Shown one piece after another: positions 1 to 8,369 of a stretch of DNA of 64,000 bases (the first letter of the stretch is position 1; every line of letters begins with the position of its first letter). Below the pieces are notes generated by a model. That model was not told the origin of the DNA. It made no database searches and worked only from the letters and a program-made list of their open reading frames with translations. Origin of the DNA: Paracidovorax valerianellae (lineage in GTDB: Bacteria; Pseudomonadota; Gammaproteobacteria; Burkholderiales; Burkholderiaceae_C); the NCBI RefSeq assembly GCF_900102625.1, contig NZ_FMZC01000001.1, positions 124,001 through 188,000 of the forward strand. Reading direction: 5' to 3'. Position numbers and translations under genes: made by a program.

Positions 1-458
1 ACCCGGGCGCAGCCCACATCTGCTGGGCCTTGCTGGCGGGTGGCCAATCGGCTGCGGTGGACGACGGCGAGCCCGGCGGCACGGCCGGCAGGCCGATGCT
101 GGAGGTGCTGCGCCACCAGGATCTGGAAGGCGTGCTGGCCACGGTGGTGCGCTACTTCGGGGGCGTCAAGCTGGGTGCGGGAGGATTGGTCCGGGCCTAT
201 ACCGACGCCATCGCGCAGGCCTTGCTGCAGGCGGACAAGGTGCCGCTGCAGCGCATGGTGGCACTGCGTTGCGAGGTGCCCTACGCGCTGGAGGGCCTGG
301 TCCGCCGCGAGATCGACGCTGCGGGCGCCACGCTGGGCGAGGTCGCACACGGGTCGCAAGTCACCCTGCAAATTCAGCTGCCGCAGCCGGCGGCTGAGGG
401 GTTCGTGCAACGGCTGAACGATGCCTGCCAGGGGCGCATCGGCTGGACCGCTCCCTAG
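1..458 (+). CDS. YigZ/IMPACT family protein, 3' part
   Basis: The reading frame is open from the left edge of the window, so the N-terminus is missing; about 150 codons remain. The stretch with AGGQSAAVDDGEPGGTAGRP followed by YFGGVKLGAGGLVRAY is the hallmark of the IMPACT/YigZ N-terminal domain, and the last 70 residues fit the small C-terminal ferredoxin-like domain of the family. YigZ proteins are small cytoplasmic proteins of poorly known role, linked to translation by homology to eukaryotic IMPACT. The family call is firm; the function is not established. Confidence 0.85.
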   Translation, partial: PGAAHICWALLAGGQSAAVDDGEPGGTAGRPMLEVLRHQDLEGVLATVVRYFGGVKLGAGGLVRAYTDAIAQALLQADKVPLQRMVALRCEVPYALEGLVRREIDAAGATLGEVAHGSQVTLQIQLPQPAAEGFVQRLNDACQGRIGWTAP

Positions 459-548
459 CTGCTCAGCCGAAAGTGCCCTGCACCTACAGCCCCTGCCGTC
501 CGGCGCGGGGGACACTCGGGCCTTCCCAATAGCCGAGGAGACCGACCC

Positions 549-1961
549 ATGAGCCAACCCCTGGACGCCATCATCATCGGCGCAGGATCGGCCGGACTGG
601 CTGCATTGCGCGAAGTGCGCAAGCGCACCGACCGTGTACTGATCGTCAACGACGGGCCCTGGGGCACCACTTGCGCACGCGTGGGCTGCATGCCTTCCAA
701 GATGCTGATCGAGGCAGCCAATGCCTACCACCGCCGGCTTGCGTTCGAGACCTTCGGCATTCGCGGCAAGGATGGCCTCACGGTCGATATGCCGGCCGTT
801 CTGCGGCGGGTGCGTGCATTGCGCGACGACTTCGTAGCGGGCACCGAGAAGGCTTCGGCGGTCGGCAAGCAAGGCATTTCGGGCCGTGCGCGACTGCAGG
901 GCCCGAACACGGTGGAGGTCGGCGGCCAGACCTACGAGGCGCGCAGCATCATCATCGCCACCGGTTCCCGGCCCATCATTCCGGAAGAATGGCTGGCCTT
1001 CGGCGATCGCATTCTGACCACCGACACCCTGTTCGAGCAACCCACGCTGGGACCGCGCATCGCCGTCATCGGGCTGGGGCCCCTGGGCGCCGAACTGGCG
1101 CAGGCGCTTTCGCGGCTGGGGGTGGAAGTGGCGGCGTTTTCGACCGGCCCGTCCCTGGCAGGCGTGTCCGACCCCGACATCAACGAAACGCTGCAGGCGC
1201 TCTTGAAAGAAGAGTTCGTCGTCAACGTGGGCGACGAGGCCCGACTGCGCGAAGTGCCCGGCGGGATCGAAGTGAGCAACGGCAGTGCAACGGTGGTCGT
1301 GGACCAGGTGCTTGCTGCCCTGGGCCGGCGCCCCAACCTCGAACACCTGGGCCTGGACACGCTGGGCGTGGAGCTGGACGAGCATGGCAAGCCGCCCGTG
1401 GATGCGCGCAGCATGCAGATCGGCAACCTGCCCGTGTTCATGGCCGGCGACGCCGACGACCGCCGGCCTCTCTTGCACGAAGCCTCGGACGAAGGGCATA
1501 TCGCCGCCCTGAATGCGGTCGCGGCCGAGCCGCAGGGCTTTCGCCGGCGCACGCCCCTTTCCATCGTGTTCACCCAGCCGAATGCGGCGGTGGTCGGCAG
1601 CCGCTGGAAGGACTTGAAAAAAGGCGACTTCGTGACCGGTTCGGTGGACTTTTCCCGCCAGGGCCGCGCGCGTGCCGCTCAGCACAACCACGGGCGCCTG
1701 AAGGTCTATGCGGAGCAAGGCACCGGCCGGATCCTGGGTGCGGAAATGTGCGCGCCCAGCGGCGAGCACATGGCGCATTTGATGGCGCTCGCCATCGACC
1801 GGTCGCTCACCGTGCAGGACATGCTGCGCATGCCGTTCTACCACCCGGTCCTGGAAGAAGGTCTGCGCACGGCGCTGCGCGATGCGGCGTCGCACCTGCC
1901 CCGGGCCAGCGATTCGGACCTGTCCGCCTGCTCCGCCTATGGAGCCAGCGCGCTCGATTGA
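549..1961 (+). CDS. Dihydrolipoamide-dehydrogenase-like FAD/NAD(P) disulfide oxidoreductase
   Basis: 470 aa, started at an ATG with GAGGAGA upstream. The N-terminus has the FAD dinucleotide fold (IIIGAGSAGLAAL), followed by the redox-active disulfide in TTCARVGCMPSK, i.e. the CxxxxC of class I pyridine-nucleotide disulfide reductases. A second Rossmann fold (IAVIGLGPLGAELA, about residue 175) binds NAD(P), and FYHPVLEEGL near the C-terminus supplies the His-Glu pair of the partner active site. The protein should be a homodimeric cytoplasmic flavoenzyme. It is not beside pyruvate or 2-oxoglutarate dehydrogenase genes, so a role as E3 subunit is not supported; it is one of the stand-alone Lpd-like reductases whose substrate is unknown. 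Confidence 0.85.
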   Translation: MSQPLDAIIIGAGSAGLAALREVRKRTDRVLIVNDGPWGTTCARVGCMPSKMLIEAANAYHRRLAFETFGIRGKDGLTVDMPAVLRRVRALRDDFVAGTEKASAVGKQGISGRARLQGPNTVEVGGQTYEARSIIIATGSRPIIPEEWLAFGDRILTTDTLFEQPTLGPRIAVIGLGPLGAELAQALSRLGVEVAAFSTGPSLAGVSDPDINETLQALLKEEFVVNVGDEARLREVPGGIEVSNGSATVVVDQVLAALGRRPNLEHLGLDTLGVELDEHGKPPVDARSMQIGNLPVFMAGDADDRRPLLHEASDEGHIAALNAVAAEPQGFRRRTPLSIVFTQPNAAVVGSRWKDLKKGDFVTGSVDFSRQGRARAAQHNHGRLKVYAEQGTGRILGAEMCAPSGEHMAHLMALAIDRSLTVQDMLRMPFYHPVLEEGLRTALRDAASHLPRASDSDLSACSAYGASALD

Positions 1962-2065
1962 AGATACTCAGCAGCCCCGGGCTTCAGTTCCGGGCTCGGC
2001 TGCCGAAAAGAAGGGATCTTTTCCCTCACCCCGCCCCGCCCTTGGGGGCCTTGCAGGAGCTTTCC

Positions 2066-2281
2066 ATGGATGTCTCGCTTTCCCAGTCCGTCGTCAACAC
2101 CGCCACGGCCATGGCCAGCCAGAAGAACTCCGATGCGCTGAACATCCGGGTGCTGAAAAAAGCCCTGGATACGCAAGAAGCCTCGGCCGCCCTGCTGATC
2201 GACTCCATGAAGCAGTCGATGCCTCAGCCGGGCCTGGCGACCTCCGGTGCTCTGGGCACCCAGGTCAACACCTTCGCTTGA
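2066..2281 (+). CDS. YjfB-family small protein (putative motility protein)
   Basis: 71 aa beginning MDVSLSQSVVNTATAMASQK, with GCAGGAGC about 8 nt before the ATG. The start, the helical middle with KKALDTQEASAALLIDSM and the short Pro/Gly tail match the YjfB_2 family of about 60-70 residue proteins, often annotated as putative motility proteins. No motility gene is nearby, so only the family is claimed. It stands alone between the flavoprotein and the hipBA pair. Confidence 0.7.
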   Translation: MDVSLSQSVVNTATAMASQKNSDALNIRVLKKALDTQEASAALLIDSMKQSMPQPGLATSGALGTQVNTFA

Positions 2282-2286
2282 GGTTC

Positions 2287-2304
2287 TTCGCCCGAAGGGG
2301 CGAA
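2287..2304 (+). terminator. Hairpin after the YjfB-like gene
   Basis: TTCGCCC and GGGCGAA flank a 4-nt loop six bases past the stop codon. There is no T-run, so it may be a weak terminator or only a transcript-end stabiliser. A second small hairpin (ACCGC/GCGGT) lies at 2341-2354. Confidence 0.35.
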
Positions 2305-2391
2305 AACGGCGGTTTCGGAGCGATACAGACGGAACCGCTAACCGCCTGAGCGGTGAAAAATTCGATCCATCGAAATAAATGATACTTAAAA

Positions 2392-2417
2392 TATACTTTT
2401 TCTTAAAAAAGAGTATA
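2392..2417. promoter_or_regulatory. Imperfect 26-bp palindrome before hipB, candidate HipB operator
   Basis: The outer arms TATACT and AGTATA are perfectly complementary and the centre is TTAA, inside a very AT-rich stretch (about 2361-2425) that contrasts with the surrounding GC-rich DNA. A further half-site-like GATACT lies at 2381. It ends 9 bp before the hipB ATG, so a bound repressor would cover the promoter or ribosome-binding region. Autorepression by HipB dimers on palindromes is known for the family; binding here is inferred. Confidence 0.6.
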
Positions 2418-2426
2418 AATAAGATC

Positions 2427-2735
2427 ATGAACAACGATCTGATCCAGAGTCTGGCACTTGCCCGCAAAGCCGGCCATCTCACGCAGGCCCAGTTGGCGGA
2501 ACAGGCCGGCCTGTCGCGCATGACCGTGCAGCGCACGGAAGCTGGCGACCTGGACCCCCGCTATTCGACCCTGGCCGAAATGGCACGGGTTCTGGGCATG
2601 GACATCATCGCCGTCCCCAGCAGCCTGCGGCCCAGCCTGCAGGCCTTCATCCAGGCGGGCGGCAAATTCCTGGGGCAACCCGAGGGCGTGGATGCCCCCC
2701 CCTCGGTCATCGACCGCCTTCGCACAGAGAGTTGA
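2427..2735 (+). CDS. hipB: HipB-type XRE antitoxin/repressor
   Basis: 102 aa with an XRE helix-turn-helix at about residues 8-60 (LTQAQLAEQAGLSRMTVQRT is the helix pair). It lies 22 bp upstream of a HipA-like kinase, the standard antitoxin-toxin order. HipB proteins bind operator palindromes and hold HipA inactive. The ATG at 2427 was chosen because the open frame further upstream runs through the AT-rich operator. The C-terminal tail after residue 80 is longer than the DNA-binding domain requires. Confidence 0.85.
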   Translation: MNNDLIQSLALARKAGHLTQAQLAEQAGLSRMTVQRTEAGDLDPRYSTLAEMARVLGMDIIAVPSSLRPSLQAFIQAGGKFLGQPEGVDAPPSVIDRLRTES

Positions 2736-2757
2736 CGTGCTGACCGGCTGAGCCGCC

Positions 2758-4071
2758 ATGAGCACATCCATCCGCTACCTGCGCCTGTACCTGCACCGCC
2801 CGGCGAGCCAAGGCGGTGGCCGCCTGCCGATCGGCTACCTGTCCCAATACGGGGACATCCTGCGGGTGTCGTTCGACGAAAGCTACATCGACGACCCCGG
2901 GCGCCCCACCCTTTCGCTCAGCTACCGCGGCGATACCGAAGCCGCCACACGGCAGATCCTGGCCTCGGCGCGCGACAGCCGGCTGGTGCGCACCGATGGA
3001 CGCTGGCCGGTGTACTTTCAGAATCTGCTGCCCGAAGGGCATAACCGCGAGCGCCTGGCCCGGGAGCGCCGCTGCAGCCCGGACGACGAGTTCGAACTGC
3101 TGGCCGCCGCCGGCCGCGACCTGATGGGGGCGCTGGAAGTCGAACCCGTGCCCGCGCAGGAAGGCGTGCCCGACGTGGTCCGCCATTGGCACACCACCCA
3201 GGGTCTGGATGTGCTGGAGCCCGGCTTCGTCGAATACCCGGTGGAAGACGCAGCGTCCCTGCCCGGCGTGGTCACCAAATTCAGCGCTGTCCAGGAAGGC
3301 CGGCGCTACCGCGTGCAGCGCAAGGGCGCCGCCGGCAGCGTGATCCTGAAACTGCCCACCACCGCCCACCCCGACCTGGTGGCAAACGAATATGCCGGCT
3401 ACCAGTTGTGCAAAGCGCTGGGACTGCACTGCGCCGAGGCGAGCATCGTCACCCGTGCCGATGCCGAACTGCCGGAAGCCGTGCCATTCGACGACATCCT
3501 GGCCGTGCAGCGCTTCGATCACCTGCCCGGTGGCGAGCGGGTGCACATGGAGGAATTCAACCAGGTGCTCGGCTACGCACCGCGGCAGAAGTACGGCAAG
3601 GGCATCGTCCAGGACTACGCCACCATGCTGCGCGTGCTCGACCGCCTGAGCCACCAACCGGTCCAGGACACCCGCGAATTCCTGTCCCGCATGCTCGCCT
3701 TCATCCTGATGGGCAACACCGACGCGCACCTGAAGAACTGGGCGCTCGTCTATCCGGACGGGCACGCACCCCAACTGGCGCCGCTGTACGACCCCGTCTG
3801 CGTGGCCGCTTTCTTCGAAGGCACGCCCGAAAACCAATACGCGGTGAACCGGGCCATCGACCGCACGCTGCGGGCTTTCTCGTGGGACGACATGGAGGCA
3901 TTGATCAAGTCCGCAGGCCTGCTGCGGGCACCCCGCCACCTGGCGCTGCTGCGCGAACAAGTACAGCTGGCGAAGCGCGAATGGCCGAAGCATCTGCTGC
4001 AGGCACCACCCGCCATGCAGCGTGCGGTACACGAGCGCCTGGCCGGCGGCGTGGCCCTGGCGCACGCCTGA
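2758..4071 (+). CDS. hipA: HipA-family serine/threonine kinase toxin
   Basis: 437 aa, full family length. The N-terminal HipA domain (about 1-115) includes RWPVYFQNLLPEG. The kinase fold follows, with the nucleotide-binding lysine in VILKLPT, the catalytic loop NTDAHLKNW (about residue 320) and the metal-binding aspartate in LAPLYDPVC. E. coli HipA phosphorylates glutamyl-tRNA synthetase and causes growth arrest and persistence; the target here is unknown. All visible catalytic residues are present, so the toxin looks intact. It forms an operon with hipB. Confidence 0.88.
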   Translation: MSTSIRYLRLYLHRPASQGGGRLPIGYLSQYGDILRVSFDESYIDDPGRPTLSLSYRGDTEAATRQILASARDSRLVRTDGRWPVYFQNLLPEGHNRERLARERRCSPDDEFELLAAAGRDLMGALEVEPVPAQEGVPDVVRHWHTTQGLDVLEPGFVEYPVEDAASLPGVVTKFSAVQEGRRYRVQRKGAAGSVILKLPTTAHPDLVANEYAGYQLCKALGLHCAEASIVTRADAELPEAVPFDDILAVQRFDHLPGGERVHMEEFNQVLGYAPRQKYGKGIVQDYATMLRVLDRLSHQPVQDTREFLSRMLAFILMGNTDAHLKNWALVYPDGHAPQLAPLYDPVCVAAFFEGTPENQYAVNRAIDRTLRAFSWDDMEALIKSAGLLRAPRHLALLREQVQLAKREWPKHLLQAPPAMQRAVHERLAGGVALAHA

Positions 4072-4211
4072 AAGTCGTCGGTCCAGTTTCGTCCTCCGAC
4101 CTCGGGATTGAACGGTTGGATGGCGCGGCAGTGCCTGATAAAAAGGAAAGCGCTAAAAACGTCCCACGCCATTCGGCGTTTCCCCTCTTTCGCTCTGTCG
4201 ACCATCACAGC

Positions 4212-5255
4212 ATGTCGCTTCCCACCCTGACCTCCACCGATTCTCTCTGCGACGCCTCGGAACGCGGCGCCCTGCAGGTGCCCTATCTCAAGCGCTGCTG
4301 GTCCCGTTGGATGGCGGCGCGAGCGGGCCGCAATGTCGATGGCGATAACGAGTCGCACCGCACGCAGATCGTGCTCGGCGCCCTCGGCGTGGGCCTGGAG
4401 CAAACGATGCAGTACGCGCTGCGCGAGGCCCCGGATTTCGCCACTTTCGAAGAGTGGATCGTGCGCACGGCCGGCCAGCCCGATGCCAGCACGGTCGCCC
4501 GCATCCAGGCCCTGGTGGACGGCGGCCCGGTACCGGAAACCGTCGCGCAACTGCACGCGCAGATCGATGCCGCAGCGCCGGTGCTCGATGCCGACGACCT
4601 GGCCTTCTGGGACGAGCACGGATTCGTCGTCGTGCGCCAGGCAGTGGCTGCCGCCGACAGCGCCGCAGCCGCGCAGGCCGTCTGGGACAGCGTGGGCGCG
4701 TTGCCGCAGGAGGTGGAGTCCTGGTATGCCAAGGCGCCGCGCAACATCATGGTTCAGCGCTTCCAGCACCCGGCTTTCGAGCGCAACCGTCGGTCGCTGC
4801 GCATTCACAAAGCGTTTGCGCAGTTGTGGGGCACGGCCGACCTGTGGCGCACCACCGACCGCTGCGGCTTCAACGTGCCCGAGCGTCCGGGCCACCCGTA
4901 TGGCGGGCAAGGCCTGCACTGGGACGTGAGCCTCGCGCAGCCCATTCCGTTCAGCACGCAGGGCATCCTGTACCTGACCGATACCCCGCCCGAACAAGGC
5001 GCGCTCACCGTCGTGCCGGGCTTTCACCGCACGGTGGGCGACTGGCTGGCCAGCCTGCCGCCCGGCGAAGACCCGCGCCGCCAGGACTTCTCGGCGCTGG
5101 GCGCACGGCCCATCGGTGCGGGTGCGGGTGACCTGGTCATCTGGCACCAAGCCCTGCCCCACGGGGCCAGCCCGAACCGCGGCACCCTGCCCCGGCTGGT
5201 GCAGTACATCAACATGTTCCCAGCCGAACTGACGATCCACCCCAACTGGCGTTGA
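4212..5255 (+). CDS. Phytanoyl-CoA dioxygenase (PhyH) family Fe(II)/2-oxoglutarate oxygenase
   Basis: 347 aa. The PhyH fold begins near residue 120 (DLAFWDEHGFVVVRQAV). The iron site reads HWD (in GLHWDVSLAQ) and a distal His in LPHGASPNRG, whose Arg would bind the 2-oxoglutarate carboxylate. The first 110 residues are less typical. Such enzymes hydroxylate varied small molecules; the substrate here cannot be told. The small cupin gene begins 26 bp downstream and is probably co-transcribed. The ATG at 4212 fits the length of the domain. Confidence 0.8.
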   Translation: MSLPTLTSTDSLCDASERGALQVPYLKRCWSRWMAARAGRNVDGDNESHRTQIVLGALGVGLEQTMQYALREAPDFATFEEWIVRTAGQPDASTVARIQALVDGGPVPETVAQLHAQIDAAAPVLDADDLAFWDEHGFVVVRQAVAAADSAAAAQAVWDSVGALPQEVESWYAKAPRNIMVQRFQHPAFERNRRSLRIHKAFAQLWGTADLWRTTDRCGFNVPERPGHPYGGQGLHWDVSLAQPIPFSTQGILYLTDTPPEQGALTVVPGFHRTVGDWLASLPPGEDPRRQDFSALGARPIGAGAGDLVIWHQALPHGASPNRGTLPRLVQYINMFPAELTIHPNWR

Positions 5256-5281
5256 CCGCACGCCAAAGGAGACGAACCGCG

Positions 5282-5719
5282 ATGGACACCACCACCCGCA
5301 CCGACATCGACACCACGGGTCCCCCCGCCCATCCCGCAACGGCCTTCGTCGCCACGCACGCGGCCGACGCCACGTTCGAGCGCGGCCTGCGTTCGTTCTT
5401 CGAGTACCGGGACCTCGGCATTCAGCAAGCCACCGGCGGCCAGGTGGTGGCGCATGTGATCCGTTCCGCCGCGGGCGCCGAGTTTTCGAGCCAGCCGCAT
5501 CGGCACCACACCACGTTCCAACTGGTCTACATCCTCAAAGGCTGGATCGAATTCGAGTACGAGGGCCAGGGCGCCGTGCGGCTGGAGGCGGGTTCGTGCG
5601 TTTATCAGCCGCCCGGCATCCGCCACCGTGAACTGGGCCACAGCGAGGACATCGAGATGCTGGAAGTCGTCATGCCCGGCACGTTCCAGACCGATCTGGT
5701 GGATTCGGTGGATGGCTGA
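5282..5719 (+). CDS. Cupin-domain protein
   Basis: 145 aa, preceded by AAAGGAGA. A single conserved-barrel cupin: motif 1 is seen around PHRHHTTFQLVYILKGWIEF and motif 2 around PPGIRHRELGHS, giving a His-rich metal pocket. It directly follows the PhyH oxygenase gene, which suggests a linked but unidentified reaction or a small sensor role. Confidence 0.8.
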   Translation: MDTTTRTDIDTTGPPAHPATAFVATHAADATFERGLRSFFEYRDLGIQQATGGQVVAHVIRSAAGAEFSSQPHRHHTTFQLVYILKGWIEFEYEGQGAVRLEAGSCVYQPPGIRHRELGHSEDIEMLEVVMPGTFQTDLVDSVDG

Positions 5720-5737
5720 TGCCGAACGGGTGCACCG

Positions 5738-7132
5738 TTATTTCGCGGCCTGCGCGCTCACCCGCCAGACGGTGTTGCCCACATCGTCGGCCACCAGCAA
5801 TCCACCGCGCTGATCGACCGCAACGCCCACCGGGCGCCCGTAGGCATCGCCGTCCTGGCTGAGGAATCCGGTCAGCACATCGACCGGCATGCCCTTGGGC
5901 TGGCCGTTGTCGAACGGCACGAAGACCACCTTGTAGCCGCTGCGCGGCTTGCGGTTCCACGAGCCGTGCAGGCCGACGAAGGCGCCGTTCGCGAGTTGCG
6001 GCGGCAAACCCTTGCCGGTCGCCGATGGCGGGCCCGTGAAGACCAGCCCCAACGGCGCCACATGGCTTCCGAGCGCGTAGTCGGGCACCACGGCTTTCGC
6101 CACCTTCTCCGGCTGGGGCGGCTGCACGCGCACGTCGACGTGCTGGCCGTAGTAGCTGTAGGGCCAGCCGTAGAAGGCGCCGTCTTTCACCGAGGTGAGG
6201 TAATCGGGCACGAGATCGCTGCCGATCTCATCGCGCTCGTTCACCACCGTCCACAACGCGCCGGTGCCTGGTGCCCAGCCCATGCCGTTGGGGTTGCGCA
6301 GGCCGCTGGCGAAGATACGGTGGGCGCCGCTCGCACGGTCCACCTCCCAGATCGCGGCGCGGCCTTCTTCGGCTTCGATGCCGTTTTCCGCCACGTTGCT
6401 GTTGGAGCCGACCGTGACGTAGAGCTTGCGCCCGTCCGGACTGGCGATAAGGTTCTTCGTCCAGTGGTGGTTGAACGGCAGGCCCGGCAGGTCCACCACC
6501 TTCGTGGCTGCGGTGGTGATGGCCGTCTGGCCCGCGGTGTACGGAAAGCGCACCACTGCGTCGGTGTTGGCCACGTAGAAATCGTTGCCCACCAGCGCCA
6601 TGCCAAATGGCGAATGCAGCCCCTGCAGGAAGACGCTGCGCGTTTCCGCCACGCCATCGCCGTCGGTATCGCGCAGCAAGGTGATGCGGTCGGCCGACGG
6701 CGCGCCAGAGCCTGCGCGGCCCATGACCTTGCCCATGACCCAGTTGCGCACGTTCTTCACGAGCCCCTGGTCTTCCTTGGGTTTGGCGGGCGTGTTGCTC
6801 TCCGCCACCAGCACATCGCCATTGGGCAGCACGTACACCCAGCGCGGGTGGTCCAGTCCCTTCGCCAGCGCGGTGACCTGCGTGCCGGCCATGGGCGTGG
6901 GCAACATGCCGTCGGGCCAGCCCTTGGCCGGCGCGATGTGAACGGTGGGGATCAAGGTTTTGTTGGGCTCGGGCAGCGTGGGCGACGCGCCGATGCCGGC
7001 TTCGGGCGGCAATTGCGCCGTGTCTCCGCAACCCGCCAGCATGGCAGCCAGGGCGCAGCCCAGAGCCACGGCGGACCAGCGGGGCACCGAAGATGCGGCG
7101 CGCGCGGAGTTGAATGAGCGTGGTGCATGCAT
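5738..7132 (-). CDS. Sorbosone/glucose-dehydrogenase-type beta-propeller lipoprotein (PQQ-type)
   Basis: 464 aa. The N-terminus ends in the lipobox LAGC (about residue 35), so the mature protein should be lipid-anchored in the periplasm. The body is a six-bladed propeller of the L-sorbosone/soluble glucose dehydrogenase family ([51 protein letters not shown]). Family members oxidise sugars or sugar aldehydes with PQQ. It is the last gene of the leftward sugar-acid cluster, which fits periplasmic oxidation of sugars to acids; cofactor and substrate are inferred. Confidence 0.8.
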   Translation of the reverse strand: MHAPRSFNSARAASSVPRWSAVALGCALAAMLAGCGDTAQLPPEAGIGASPTLPEPNKTLIPTVHIAPAKGWPDGMLPTPMAGTQVTALAKGLDHPRWVYVLPNGDVLVAESNTPAKPKEDQGLVKNVRNWVMGKVMGRAGSGAPSADRITLLRDTDGDGVAETRSVFLQGLHSPFGMALVGNDFYVANTDAVVRFPYTAGQTAITTAATKVVDLPGLPFNHHWTKNLIASPDGRKLYVTVGSNSNVAENGIEAEEGRAAIWEVDRASGAHRIFASGLRNPNGMGWAPGTGALWTVVNERDEIGSDLVPDYLTSVKDGAFYGWPYSYYGQHVDVRVQPPQPEKVAKAVVPDYALGSHVAPLGLVFTGPPSATGKGLPPQLANGAFVGLHGSWNRKPRSGYKVVFVPFDNGQPKGMPVDVLTGFLSQDGDAYGRPVGVAVDQRGGLLVADDVGNTVWRVSAQAAK

Positions 7133-7252
7133 GGGGAACCTGCCTTTATGCCGAGCTGGATGCGCTGGCTGTGATGGGAACGTCGTGGCGGCGCGCCGCG
7201 ATGCCGGCAGTGTGCAGCGCGAGCGTGGCCGCCCCTGTCAGCCAGAAACGCA

Positions 7253-7287
7253 AATGCGCAGGCTGGGTACTACCCGGCCTGCGCATT
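7253..7287. terminator. Long inverted repeat between Bug gene and dehydrogenase gene
   Basis: Perfect 11-bp arms (AATGCGCAGGC and its complement) enclose a further GGGT/ACCC pair. It sits about 60 bp past the Bug receptor stop on the minus strand. There is no T-run, so it may be a transcript-end stabiliser or partial terminator. Confidence 0.4.
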
Positions 7288-7348
7288 CATGGAACAAAGC
7301 CACCAGACCACCGCCGCTAACTTACGGCGGATGGCCCTCGATCCGTCC

Positions 7349-8341
7349 TCAATCCACCTTGATGTCTGCCGCCTTGATGACCTGCGCCCACTTGGCCACT
7401 TCGGCCTTCTGGAAGGTGGAGATCTGCGCGGTCGTCATGTCGGCAGGCTCCATGCCGAAGCTCTTGAGGCGGGTCTGCATGTCAGGCTGCGCCAGGATCT
7501 TGCGAATCTCGTTGTGCAGGCGCGTGACGACGGGCTCCGGCGTGCCGGCGGGCACGAAGATGGCCTGCCACGATTGCACTTCGAAGTCGTTCAGGCCCTT
7601 GATGCCCGATTCGGCCACCGTCGGCACGTCGGGCATCGAGCCCAGGCGCTTGGCCGAGGTGACGGCGATGGCGCGCAGCTTGCCGCTCTGGATGTGCGGC
7701 CCAGCCACCACGGTGGTGTCGAACATCATGTCCACCTGGCCGCTGATCACGTCCTGAATGGCCGGGCCGCTGCCCTTGTAGGGCACATGGGTGAACTTGA
7801 CGCCCGACTTGTAGGCCAGCAGTTCCAGCGCCAGATGCTGCGAGGTGCCGGTGCCGGCAGACGCCGATGACAGGCCGCCCGACTTGGTGCGGGCCGCCTC
7901 CAGCACGTCCTTCAAGGTTTTGTAGGGGCTGCTTGCGGCGACGACCAGCACCACCGGGTTGGTGCCGATGAGCGTCACCGGCGCGAACGACTTCACAGGG
8001 TCGTAGCCCAGCTTGGGGTACAGGCTCACATTGATGGCGTGCGAGCTGATGGTGCCGCCCAGCAGCGTGTAGCCGTCCGGTGCCGCACGCGCCGCGATTT
8101 CCGAGCCGACGCTGCCGCCTGCACCCCCCTTGTTGTCCACCACCACCGTGGTGCCCAGGGCCGTGCCCAGTTGCTGGCTGATGAGCCGGCCGAGCGTGTC
8201 AGTGGTGCCACCTGCTGCGAACGGCACGAGGTACGTGATCGTCTTGCCGGTGGGCCAGCCGCCCTGCGCGAAGGCGGGCAGGCCGATGGCACTGCCAGCG
8301 GCCGCAGCGGCTGCGACGGCGATGAAGGTTCTACGTTGCAT
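7349..8341 (-). CDS. Bug-family (TctC-like) periplasmic solute receptor
   Basis: 330 aa from an ATG with ACAGGAGA upstream; the open frame extends further but the chosen start gives a clean signal peptide (MQRRTFIAVAAAAAAGSAIG...AFAQ). After it come the family signatures YLVPFAAGGTTDTLGR and NKGGAGGSVGSEIAARAAPDGYTLL. Bug proteins capture carboxylated solutes for tripartite tricarboxylate transporters or act as orphan receptors; no tctAB permease genes are in the window. Its position in the sugar-acid cluster suggests an aldonate or aldarate ligand. Confidence 0.88.
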   Translation of the reverse strand: MQRRTFIAVAAAAAAGSAIGLPAFAQGGWPTGKTITYLVPFAAGGTTDTLGRLISQQLGTALGTTVVVDNKGGAGGSVGSEIAARAAPDGYTLLGGTISSHAINVSLYPKLGYDPVKSFAPVTLIGTNPVVLVVAASSPYKTLKDVLEAARTKSGGLSSASAGTGTSQHLALELLAYKSGVKFTHVPYKGSGPAIQDVISGQVDMMFDTTVVAGPHIQSGKLRAIAVTSAKRLGSMPDVPTVAESGIKGLNDFEVQSWQAIFVPAGTPEPVVTRLHNEIRKILAQPDMQTRLKSFGMEPADMTTAQISTFQKAEVAKWAQVIKAADIKVD

Positions 8342-8369
8342 GTGCGTTGTCTCCTGTGGTTTTGAAAAA

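Noticed and set aside
549-1961. Assignment as mercuric reductase or pyruvate dehydrogenase E3
   Set aside because: No mer-type N-terminal domain or C-terminal Cys pair, and no dehydrogenase-complex genes nearby; kept as an Lpd-like reductase.
2707-4065. 452-codon minus-strand frame opposite hipA
   Set aside because: Shadow frame with no recognisable domain; hipA itself has all kinase motifs.
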